This document shows, in pieces, positions 1 to 5,214 of a DNA stretch of 7,252 bases. How positions within the stretch are numbered: the first letter of the stretch is position 1; each line of letters starts with the position of its first letter. The stretch lies in assembly GCA_016296235.1 (NCBI GenBank), contig JAEDJR010000099.1:1-7252 (forward strand). Reading direction: 5' to 3'. The notes under the pieces were generated by a model, which ran no database searches, was not told where the DNA came from, and saw nothing but the letters and a program-made list of their open reading frames with translations. The position numbers were made by a program, and so were the translations under genes. The stretch is from Oscillospiraceae bacterium. GTDB lineage: Bacteria; Bacillota; Clostridia; Oscillospirales; Oscillospiraceae.

Positions 1-395
1 AACGTGACGGCCCGGAGCGTTTCCGCGATGGCCGCGATTCCGGCCTCGATTCCCTGGCCCACATGGGAGCCGGGATGGAAGTTATAGAAGTTGCCCGGCA
101 GGTGCTCCAGCCGCTTCAGATCATCGGCCATGGTCTGCAGGGCAAATTCCCGCACCCGGGGCTCTGCTCCGCAGGGATTGATGGTATAGGGCGCATGGGC
201 CACCACCGGGCCGATGGTCCCCGCCTGCTGCAGGGCCGCCAGCCTGGCTGCGTCCTCCGGATCCAGCTCCTTGGCCTTTCCGCCCCGGGGATTGCGGGTG
301 AAAAACTGAAAGGTGTCCGCGCCGATGGACAGCGCCGTCTCCCCCATGGCCGCGAAGCCCTTGGAGGACGACAGATGACAGCCCAAATATACCAT
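1..395 (-). CDS. nfo: Endonuclease IV (AP endonuclease), N-terminal part, cut by window edge
   Basis: Endonuclease IV is a zinc-dependent DNA repair enzyme that cuts the backbone 5' of abasic sites in base excision repair. The frame from ATG 395 gives 131 residues before the left edge. It opens MVYLGCHLSSSKGF, followed by GADTFQFFTRNPR (about residues 25-37), VVAHAPYTIN (64-73) and NFYNFHPGSHVGQG (102-115). These are the beta-strand/zinc-site blocks of the family. H67 and H107 sit where the first two metal-binding histidines of Nfo are expected (H69 and H109 in E. coli). The start has an AAAGGA ribosome-binding site at 405-410, 9 nt upstream. The full protein is usually about 280 residues, so roughly half is missing only because the window ends. 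The transporter gene ends 58 nt upstream on the same strand, and a separate promoter-like sequence lies in that gap. Confidence 0.93.
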   Translation of the reverse strand, partial: MVYLGCHLSSSKGFAAMGETALSIGADTFQFFTRNPRGGKAKELDPEDAARLAALQQAGTIGPVVAHAPYTINPCGAEPRVREFALQTMADDLKRLEHLPGNFYNFHPGSHVGQGIEAGIAAIAETLRAVT

Positions 396-415
396 AAAAC
401 CACATCCTTTTTTGT

Positions 416-444
416 ATTGTATCACAGAACCGCCGCAGATACAA
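416..444 (-). promoter_or_regulatory. Candidate promoter of nfo with overlapping 7-bp dyad
   Basis: On the minus strand a -10 TACAAT (416-421) lies 17 nt from a weak -35 TTGTAT (439-444), about 20 nt upstream of the nfo start. The -10 matches the consensus at 5 of 6 positions, the -35 at only 3 of 6. The same bases form a perfect inverted repeat, TTGTATC (417-423 and 438-444), with a 14-nt spacer and 21 bp between arm centres. It could be an operator, or a weak hairpin at the end of the transporter transcript. Confidence 0.45.
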
Positions 445-453
445 ATTAAGGAA

Positions 454-1626
454 TTATGAAGAATACTTCCTCTTATTTTTGTAATTTCTCTGAATTATGA
501 ACATGGAAAACACCGTCAGTGCTGTCACCAGGATGTAAAACGGCACGTAGCTCCCCGTCCAGTCGGCCAGCAGGCCAGGAACCGGGCCAAACAGCAGGGC
601 GCCCAGCAAATAGGCGATCTGATACTGCCGCAGCGTTCCGGCAAAGTCCTCCGGCCGGGACAAATCCCCGGCGTAGACCGTCAGGCCCACGGTGCAGACG
701 GCCAGGCCCAGGCCCAGCAGAACCATCGCAACCACCGCCAGGGCATAGCTGCCGCCCAGGCAGCTCAGGACACAGCCGGCAATGGCCATGCCGAAAAACA
801 GCCAGTTGGCCCTGTAGGCTCCCCAGTGGTCGACAATCTCCCCGAACAGGAATTTCCCGCCCATCAGCGCACCGCCCACCACGGAAACCAGGGCCGAGAC
901 CTTAAAGGCGGAAAGGCCCCGCTCCGAATAGAGCATGGTCAGGAATTGGAAGCCCGTGTTGCCCAGGACGCCGACGGCCACCACCGCCGGGAACATCCAG
1001 GTCAGCCGCGGGCCGCGGGCCGTGGAGGCTGCTTCCGGTGCGGCCTGTTCCGCCCCTCCGGGCCGGTTCCGGACCAGGCCTGCGCACACGCCTGCGCAGA
1101 CCAGCAGCAGGCCGCTCTCCAGAATCAGGGCCGTTCCCACGGAGAACCGCTCCGCCAGCGCCGTGACCACCGGGGCTCCCACAATGGCCGCCAGTCCTGT
1201 GGCCGCAGAGCAGATGCCCAGCGCCAATCCGCTGTGGCGGGAAAACCAACGGCGGATCAGCAGCGACGCCGGATACATGCCGCCCAGGCCGTAGGCCAGG
1301 CCGCCTACGACCGCCGCCAGGCAGAGCTCCGGGAAGCTGTCCGCCCGGGCGTACAGCAGCAGCGACAGCGCCGCCATGGTCAGAGCCGCAGCGATTCCGG
1401 CCTGCAGCTCCAGACGGCGGTAGAACGCGCCGACGAAAAAGAGCGCGCCGAAGGCGAAGAGGCTGCGCACCATAATATAGTTGGCGCTCTGGGTATTGCT
1501 CAGGCCGCAGCGCCGCTGCAGATAGGGCAGGTAGACGGAAAAGGCATTGACCGTCAGGCCCACCACACAGAACAGCGCCAGCGCCGCCGCAAAGCACATC
1601 CGCCAGGCGCCTTTGGGATTCTTCAT
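454..1626 (-). CDS. Major facilitator superfamily transporter
   Basis: This is a 390-residue integral membrane transporter of the major facilitator type, the usual length for the family. About twelve hydrophobic segments fall in two halves, roughly residues 8-185 and 209-378. They are split by a polar, Ala/Pro-rich loop (about 186-208), with a basic C-terminal tail. The RRWFSRHSGLALGI stretch (125-138) resembles the cytoplasmic region after helix 4 in oxalate/formate-antiporter-like and monocarboxylate-transporter-like members. The substrate cannot be told from sequence. The chosen start, MKNPKGAWRM at 1626, has a GGAG at 1637-1640, 10 nt upstream. The frame stays open to 1854, but that extension runs through the inverted-repeat element and is not protein-like. 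No regulator gene adjoins it. Nfo follows 58 nt downstream on the same strand. Confidence 0.88.
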   Translation of the reverse strand: MKNPKGAWRMCFAAALALFCVVGLTVNAFSVYLPYLQRRCGLSNTQSANYIMVRSLFAFGALFFVGAFYRRLELQAGIAAALTMAALSLLLYARADSFPELCLAAVVGGLAYGLGGMYPASLLIRRWFSRHSGLALGICSAATGLAAIVGAPVVTALAERFSVGTALILESGLLLVCAGVCAGLVRNRPGGAEQAAPEAASTARGPRLTWMFPAVVAVGVLGNTGFQFLTMLYSERGLSAFKVSALVSVVGGALMGGKFLFGEIVDHWGAYRANWLFFGMAIAGCVLSCLGGSYALAVVAMVLLGLGLAVCTVGLTVYAGDLSRPEDFAGTLRQYQIAYLLGALLFGPVPGLLADWTGSYVPFYILVTALTVFSMFIIQRNYKNKRKYSS

Positions 1627-1684
1627 GTTTCTCACACTCCACACCGCAAGGTATCCGCTTCGCTGAATCAAAAGGATCAACGCA

Positions 1685-1843
1685 CCCCTTGTGTCCCCTC
1701 TCCAGGGGGCTGGCACGGCGAAGCCGTGACTGGGGGTTCTGCCGGCAAGCAATTTTACCGAACGAACGATACAATTGCAAACTTGCAGCAACCCCCAGGC
1801 CGCCCTTCGGGCGTCCGGCCCCCTATAGAGGGGGCACAAGGGG
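1685..1843. repeat. 159-bp MITE-like inverted-repeat element
   Basis: Two 54-bp arms (1685-1738 and 1790-1843) are reverse complements at 40 of 54 positions. The outer nine bases, CCCCTTGTG / CACAAGGGG, match perfectly, and so do the AACCCCC inner ends. Each arm holds its own small hairpin around a GAA loop: CACGGC-GAA-GCCGTG in the left arm, and CGCCC-GAA-GGGCG in the right arm read on the minus strand. Weaker complementarity continues inward (gcaagcaatt against aattgc...cttgc). No transposase and no clear target-site duplication are visible. The architecture fits a non-autonomous element or a REP-like palindrome. It occupies most of the 300-nt gene-free stretch between tsf and the transporter, whose remainder is a terminator hairpin and a short transporter leader. 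Confidence 0.8.
1752..1780 (-). promoter_or_regulatory. Candidate promoter in the centre of the inverted-repeat element, facing the transporter
   Basis: The minus strand carries a -35-like TTGCAA (1775-1780), 17 nt from a -10-like TAAAAT (1752-1757). These match the sigma-A consensus at 4 of 6 and 5 of 6 positions. The pair sits in the AT-rich spacer between the GC-rich arms and points at the transporter gene, about 125 nt away. No better promoter was found in 1627-1684. It could be chance in the only AT-rich part of this stretch. Confidence 0.35.
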
Positions 1844-1877
1844 CTGCTCTGCAAATCCCGATTTGCCGGTTGGTATG

Positions 1878-1910
1878 CAAAAGGGTCAGGTACAAAACCT
1901 GACCCTTTTG
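1878..1910 (-). terminator. Hairpin terminator of the rpsB-tsf operon
   Basis: A perfect 13-bp stem (1878-1890 with 1898-1910; arm CAAAAGGGTCAGG) encloses a 7-nt loop and starts 16 nt past the tsf stop codon. The descending arm ends in TTTTG, so the U-tract is partly within the stem. The symmetry means it could work in either direction, but the only gene ending here is tsf. Confidence 0.8.
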
Positions 1911-1926
1911 AAGCGATATTTCGGAA

Positions 1927-2841
1927 TTACAGACCGGCCTGGGCAGCGACTTCGGCAGCGAAATCGTCCACTTTCTTCTCGATGCCCTCGCCCTTCTCAA
2001 AGCGGATGGCGTCCACAAACTTGACGGTACCGCCCAGCGCCTTGGCGGCGGAGGCGATGTACTGTTCCACGGACATGGAGCCGTCCTTGACGAAGGCCTG
2101 CTGCAGCAGGCAGTTCTCCTCGTAGAACTTGTTCAGCTTGCCGGAAGCGATCTTCTCCTTGACCTGCTGGGGCTTGGAGGCCATCTTGGGGTCGTTGTCC
2201 ATCTGAGCGACGAGAATCTTCTTCTCCTCTTCCAGAACTTCTTCGGTAACCAGGCTCTTGTCCCAGAAGCGGGGGTTCAGAGCAGCGATCTGCATGGCCA
2301 CGTCCTTGCCGATCTCGGTGGCGTCGATGCCGCCGCCGACTTCCAGGTTCACCAGCACGCCGATCCGGCCGCCGGCGTGGACATAGGACACGCTGGTGTT
2401 CTCGGTAAAGCGGGCAAAGCGGCGGATCTGGATGTTCTCGCCGATGACCAGAACCTTCTCGGGGATCATCTCGCCGACGGTCTTGTCGGAGCCGGGATAC
2501 GGGACAGCCTTCAGGGCCTCCACATCGGCGGCGTCGGAGCTCATCACAGCGGCGGCCACGTCCTTGACGAAGTCCACGAACACGGGAGCCTTGGCGGCGA
2601 AGTCAGTCTCGGAGTTGACCTCCACGATGACGCCCACGCCGTTCTCCACGGTGGCATAGGCCATGCCCTCGGCGGCAATACGGCCGGCCTTCTTGGCGGC
2701 CTTGGCCAGGCCCTTTTCGCGCAGGTACTCGATGGCCTTATCCATATCGCCATCGGTCTCGGCCAGGGCCTTCTTGCAGTCCATCATGCCGACGTTGGTC
2801 ATTTCACGCAGTTTCTTCACATCTGCAGCAGTAAAAGCCAT
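1927..2841 (-). CDS. tsf: Translation elongation factor Ts
   Basis: EF-Ts is the cytoplasmic exchange factor that releases GDP from EF-Tu during translation elongation. The 304-residue product is full length for the family. An N-terminal UBA-like domain (about residues 5-45) contains REMTNVGMMDCKKAL (12-26). It is followed by the signature NSETDFAAKAPVF (76-88), whose TDF contacts EF-Tu. The dimerisation/C-terminal region ends FAAEVAAQAGL. The motif differs slightly from the commonest forms (TNVG for TGAG, TDFAA for TDFVA). The start at 2841 has AGGAGG at 2851-2856, 9 nt upstream. It lies 40 nt downstream of rpsB on the same strand, the standard rpsB-tsf operon, and is followed by a hairpin terminator. 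Confidence 0.97.
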   Translation of the reverse strand: MAFTAADVKKLREMTNVGMMDCKKALAETDGDMDKAIEYLREKGLAKAAKKAGRIAAEGMAYATVENGVGVIVEVNSETDFAAKAPVFVDFVKDVAAAVMSSDAADVEALKAVPYPGSDKTVGEMIPEKVLVIGENIQIRRFARFTENTSVSYVHAGGRIGVLVNLEVGGGIDATEIGKDVAMQIAALNPRFWDKSLVTEEVLEEEKKILVAQMDNDPKMASKPQQVKEKIASGKLNKFYEENCLLQQAFVKDGSMSVEQYIASAAKALGGTVKFVDAIRFEKGEGIEKKVDDFAAEVAAQAGL

Positions 2842-2881
2842 AATAGCGTTCCTCCTAGTTATCTTCTGTCAGGCCGCGGAA

Positions 2882-3610
2882 TTATTCAGCGGCAGCCTCT
2901 TCGGCGGGAGCTTCCACGGCGGTCTCTTCGCCCTGCTTGCCCTCGGTCACGGCGTTGGCCATGGTGGCGGCGATCAGGCGGATGGCGCGGATGGCGTCAT
3001 CGTTGCCGGGAATGACGTAATCGACCTCATCGGGGTCGCAGTTGGTATCAACAATGGCTACCACGGGGATGTGCAGCTTGCGGGCCTCGGCGATGGCGTT
3101 GCGCTCCTTGCGGGGGTCAACGATGAACAGAGCGCCGGGGAGCTTCTTCATTTCCTTGACGCCGCCCAGGTACTTCTCCAGCTTGGCGATTTCGCCCTGG
3201 TGCTTGATGACTTCCTTCTTGGGCAGCATGGCGAAGGTGCCGTCCTCTTCCATCTTCTTCAGCTGAGCCAGGCGCTCGATCCGGGTGCGCATGGTCTTGA
3301 AGTTGGTGAGCATACCGCCCAGCCAGCGGGCGTTGACATAGAACTGGCCGACGCGCTCAGCCTCTTCCTTGATGGCGTCCTGCGCCTGCTTCTTGGTGCC
3401 GACGAAGAGGATGCTCTCGCCGTTGGCGGCCAGCTCGCGGACGAAGGAATACGCTTCTTCCAGCTTCTTCACGGTCTTCTGCAGATCGATGATGTAGATG
3501 CCGTTGCGCTCGGTGTAGATGTAGGTTGCCATTTTGGGGTTCCAGCGGCGGGTCTGGTGACCGAAGTGGACGCCAGCTTCCAGCAGCTGCTTCATGGATA
3601 CGACTGCCAT
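2882..3610 (-). CDS. rpsB: 30S ribosomal protein S2
   Basis: S2 is a component of the small ribosomal subunit that joins late in assembly. The 242-residue product begins MAVVSMKQLLEAGVHFGHQT, the near-invariant opening of bacterial S2. It continues with RRWNPKM (21-27), ARWLGGMLTNF (94-104) and VDPRKERNAIAEARKL (164-179), and ends in an Ala/Glu-rich acidic tail. An in-frame ATG at 3658 would add 16 residues unlike any S2. The family's usual start at 3610 is preferred and has AAGGAG at 3621-3626, 10 nt upstream. It is the first gene of an operon with tsf, driven by the promoter at 3741-3769 through a leader of about 125 nt that may allow autoregulation. Confidence 0.97.
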   Translation of the reverse strand: MAVVSMKQLLEAGVHFGHQTRRWNPKMATYIYTERNGIYIIDLQKTVKKLEEAYSFVRELAANGESILFVGTKKQAQDAIKEEAERVGQFYVNARWLGGMLTNFKTMRTRIERLAQLKKMEEDGTFAMLPKKEVIKHQGEIAKLEKYLGGVKEMKKLPGALFIVDPRKERNAIAEARKLHIPVVAIVDTNCDPDEVDYVIPGNDDAIRAIRLIAATMANAVTEGKQGEETAVEAPAEEAAAE

Positions 3611-3734
3611 AGTTTTTATTCTCCTTTTTGTTGTTACCTCCACCCCTATCATCTCCATCCCCCACCGTCAGGCGGCACAGGAAGGACAGATCCTCGGGTG
3701 TGTGGGTTGAATTTCGGCTGCCTTACGGCATACC
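3611..3734 (-). promoter_or_regulatory. Structured 5' leader of rpsB-tsf
   Basis: If transcription starts about 7 nt past the -10 box, the mRNA has a leader near 124 nt. A TGCC-GTAA-GGCA hairpin with a GNRA-type loop (3719-3730) lies almost at the 5' end. A second candidate hairpin, AGGA-TCTG-TCCT (3683-3694), is extended by flanking CACA/TGTG pairing. A purine-rich GGTGGAGG lies upstream of the actual ribosome-binding site. Binding of such leaders by S2 is known in other bacteria. I do not recognise this one as a described family. Confidence 0.4.
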
Positions 3735-3740
3735 TGGGTT

Positions 3741-3769
3741 ATTATACCGGATTACCGCCGGATTGGCAA
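3741..3769 (-). promoter_or_regulatory. Sigma-A type promoter of rpsB-tsf
   Basis: On the minus strand TTGCCA (3764-3769) and a perfect TATAAT (3741-3746) are separated by exactly 17 nt. The 17-nt spacer is GC-rich while the bases just upstream are A/T-rich (AAAAAAAGTC), which could serve as an UP-like element. It fires through the leader into rpsB. Confidence 0.88.
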
Positions 3770-3797
3770 GACTTTTTTTCAGAAAAAGCACACTTTT

Positions 3798-4079
3798 TTA
3801 CCGGAATAGGCCCCGTTTCTCCTTGGGTCTGCGGGCTTCCTCCAGACATACGTCCACCAGAATGATGTCGCCGCCGATGCGGCGGATGCAGGGCCAGGGA
3901 ATCACATAGTCCCCCGGGCTGAGAAAGAATCCGAACAGCTTCCCCGGCACCGGCACCACCAGAGCCAGAACCCGTCCCGCCTCGCAGTCCAGCTCCAGAT
4001 CCGACACATATCCCAGACGCGCCCCGTCGGACACGTTGATGACCTCCTTGCAGCGAAGCTCCGAAAACCGCAGCGCCAT
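3798..4079 (-). CDS. ylmC: YlmC/YmxH-family sporulation protein (PRC-barrel)
   Basis: The 93-residue protein has one PRC-barrel-like fold. It opens MALRFSELRCKEVINVSDG, followed by RLGYVSDLELD (21-31), AGRVLALVVP (34-43) and PGDYVIPWPCIRRIGGDIIL (55-74), then a basic tail. This pattern fits the small YlmC/YmxH proteins, which are found next to sigG in many spore formers. Their biochemical role is unknown to me. Two ATGs (4085 and 4079) are in frame. The AGGAGG at 4088-4093 is 2 nt from the first and 8 nt from the second, so 4079 is chosen. It starts 65 nt after sigG ends with no clear terminator between, suggesting co-transcription. No convincing terminator follows before the rpsB promoter. 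Confidence 0.87.
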   Translation of the reverse strand: MALRFSELRCKEVINVSDGARLGYVSDLELDCEAGRVLALVVPVPGKLFGFFLSPGDYVIPWPCIRRIGGDIILVDVCLEEARRPKEKRGLFR

Positions 4080-4087
4080 GGACATCG

Positions 4088-4093
4088 CCTCCT
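4088..4093 (-). promoter_or_regulatory. Ribosome-binding site that decides the ylmC start
   Basis: AGGAGG on the minus strand lies 8 nt from the ATG at 4079 but only 2 nt from the ATG at 4085. The first spacing is normal and the second too tight, which selects the shorter protein. Confidence 0.7.
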
Positions 4094-4144
4094 CGGTGCA
4101 GGATATGCGGGCCGGCGGCGCGGTATTCCGGAAAATTGTTGGCT

Positions 4145-4921
4145 TCAGCTCTCGATGGCCTTCCGGATGGCCCCCAGGGCATTCTTTTCCAGCCGGGACA
4201 CCTGGGCCTGGGAAATGCCGATCTCCCGGGCCACCTCCATCTGCGTCCGCCCCTCCCGGAAGCGCAGGGAGAGAATCTGCTTCTCCCGCTCCCCCAGCTG
4301 GGCCATGGCGTCCCGCAGGGCAATCTGCTCCAGCCATTTCTCGTCGGTATTCCTGGTGTCCCGAACCTGATCCATCACCGTCAGCGGATCTCCGCCGTCG
4401 CTGTACACCGGATCATAGAGGGAAATGGGGGCGGCGATGGCGTCCATGGCGCCCACCACCTCCGACACCGGCAGCTCCAGCCGCAGGGCGATCTGCTCCA
4501 TGGTGGGCTCCTTTCCCTGCTCCAGCTGCAGCTGCTCCTTGCACTGCAGCACCCGGTACGCCAGATCCCGGACGGAACGGCTGACCCGGATGGCGCTGTT
4601 GTCCCGCAGATACCGGCGGATTTCCCCGGCGATCATGGGTACGCCGTAGGTGGAAAAGCGCACCTCTTTTGTCTCGTCGAAATTCTGCACCGCCTTCAAA
4701 AGGCCGATGCACCCCACCTGGAACAGGTCGTCGGGATTCTCCCCGCGGCCCAGAAACCGCTGGGTCACCGACAGCACCAGCCGCAGGTTTCCTTCCACCA
4801 GCCGGTCCCTGGCCTCCCGGTCCCCGGCCTTGGCCCTGGTCAGGAGCTGCGTCATTTCCTCCTGCTTCAAAGTTTTCAGTTTTGCCGTGTTGACGCCGCA
4901 GATTTCTACCTTTCCCTGCAT
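4145..4921 (-). CDS. sigG: RNA polymerase sporulation sigma factor sigma-G
   Basis: Sigma-G directs late forespore gene expression, including SASP, germination and spore-protection genes. The 258-residue product matches the length of Bacillus sigma-G (about 260). It opens MQGKVEICGVNTAKLK, the sigma-G-specific N terminus. Region 2 includes NLRLVLSVTQRF (45-56), DDLFQVGCIGLLKA (64-77) and RFSTYGVPMIAGEIRRYLRD (88-107). Region 3 follows SRSVRDLAY. Region 4.2 holds the helix-turn-helix TQMEVAREIGISQAQVSRLE (226-245). Upstream in-frame ATGs would add residues not found in the family. Start 4921 has GGGAGGG at 4926-4932. A sigma-F/G-type promoter lies at 4953-4982. The upstream neighbour is gpr; the spoIIGA-sigE pair that precedes sigG in Bacillus is not in the window. 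Confidence 0.96.
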   Translation of the reverse strand: MQGKVEICGVNTAKLKTLKQEEMTQLLTRAKAGDREARDRLVEGNLRLVLSVTQRFLGRGENPDDLFQVGCIGLLKAVQNFDETKEVRFSTYGVPMIAGEIRRYLRDNSAIRVSRSVRDLAYRVLQCKEQLQLEQGKEPTMEQIALRLELPVSEVVGAMDAIAAPISLYDPVYSDGGDPLTVMDQVRDTRNTDEKWLEQIALRDAMAQLGEREKQILSLRFREGRTQMEVAREIGISQAQVSRLEKNALGAIRKAIES

Positions 4922-4952
4922 AGTACCCTCCCGAAACGTGAAACAGTACAAG

Positions 4953-4982
4953 CAGTATTTCCCGGGAACGGAAAAAACATTC
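4953..4982 (-). promoter_or_regulatory. Candidate sigma-F/sigma-G promoter of sigG
   Basis: On the minus strand GAATG (4978-4982) fits the -35 pattern GHATR. After exactly 15 nt, GGAAATACTG (4953-4962) fits the -10 pattern GGNRANANT. A start about 7 nt further on leaves a leader of about 25 nt before the sigG ATG. In Bacillus, sigG is transcribed by sigma-F and by sigma-G itself, so the match is biologically expected. No sigma-A type promoter was convincing here. Confidence 0.7.
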
Positions 4983-5047
4983 CCATAAGTTCCGTTCTTC
5001 ATAATTCCGTCAACCGGCCTGCGGAGATTTTTTAGCCCGGAATGGGT

Positions 5048-5137
5048 TTCTGCACAGCCTGTGGAAAACCCTGTGGACACTGTTTGCAACCCCTTGTGAT
5101 TCCACAGTTTTGCACATTGTTCACAGGGTTATTCACA
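5048..5137. promoter_or_regulatory. Cluster of DnaA-box-like sites between gpr and sigG
   Basis: Three 9-mers match the DnaA-box consensus TTWTNCACA exactly: 5060-5068 (minus strand, TTTTCCACA), 5108-5116 (plus, TTTTGCACA) and 5129-5137 (plus, TTATTCACA). Two more miss by one base: 5048-5056 (TTCTGCACA) and 5117-5125 (TTGTTCACA). One misses by two: 5072-5080 (minus, GTGTCCACA). Successive sites are 9 or 12 bp apart within each half. Such clusters elsewhere bind or titrate the replication initiator DnaA. No dnaA, dnaN or rpmH gene is nearby, so this need not be the chromosomal origin. Confidence 0.6.
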
Positions 5138-5139
5138 GG
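5058..5139. repeat. Long inverted repeat with 26-bp arms in the gpr-sigG gap
   Basis: Arms 5058-5083 and 5114-5139 are reverse complements at 22 of 26 positions, around a 30-nt spacer. Each arm contains two copies of an 8-mer, CCTGTGGA or CCTGTGAA, spaced 12 bp apart. A smaller TGTG-ATTC-CACA hairpin (5095-5106) sits in the spacer. In RNA read toward sigG the outer 22 positions would form a long stem with three mismatches. No U-tract follows, so it is not a typical intrinsic terminator. The DnaA-box-like sites lie within and beside the arms. Confidence 0.85.
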
Positions 5140-5214
5140 GACGATTTCAAAACTTTTTGGAATTGGCGCGAACGCTATCGGTTAACATAAGTTTTTGTCC
5201 CCGTGTTTCCGTCC

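Noticed and set aside
1627..1854. Extended N terminus of the transporter (76 extra residues)
   Set aside because: The extension is translated from the inverted-repeat element, is not hydrophobic or transporter-like, and the MKNPKG start at 1626 has its own ribosome-binding site.
826..1902. Plus-strand open frame of 358 residues opposite the transporter
   Set aside because: Its product is rich in Arg/Gln/Ala with no recognisable domain, lies antisense to a clear membrane protein and crosses the repeat element. It is a shadow of high-GC codon usage.
3611..3658. In-frame upstream ATG of rpsB
   Set aside because: It would add 16 residues absent from S2 proteins; the MAVVSMKQLL start is the conserved one.
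3770..3797. AAAAAG-TGTG-CTTTTT hairpin as a ylmC terminator
   Set aside because: The stem is only 6 bp and almost all A-T, so it is too weak to support a terminator call.
2663..3865. Plus-strand open frame of 400 residues opposite rpsB and tsf
   Set aside because: It lies antisense to two certain genes, their leader and promoter; its apparent Leu/Gly richness mirrors the sense codons.
4980..5016. Sigma-A promoter for sigG using TTGACG near 5007-5012
   Set aside because: No acceptable -10 sits at 16-18 nt; the best hexamer matches only 3 of 6.
4136..5035. Plus-strand open frame of 299 residues opposite sigG
   Set aside because: It is a low-complexity product antisense to an unmistakable sigma factor.
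5048..5139. Chromosomal origin of replication (oriC)
   Set aside because: DnaA-box-like sites alone are not enough: dnaA, dnaN, rpmH and an adjoining long AT-rich unwinding region are not visible.
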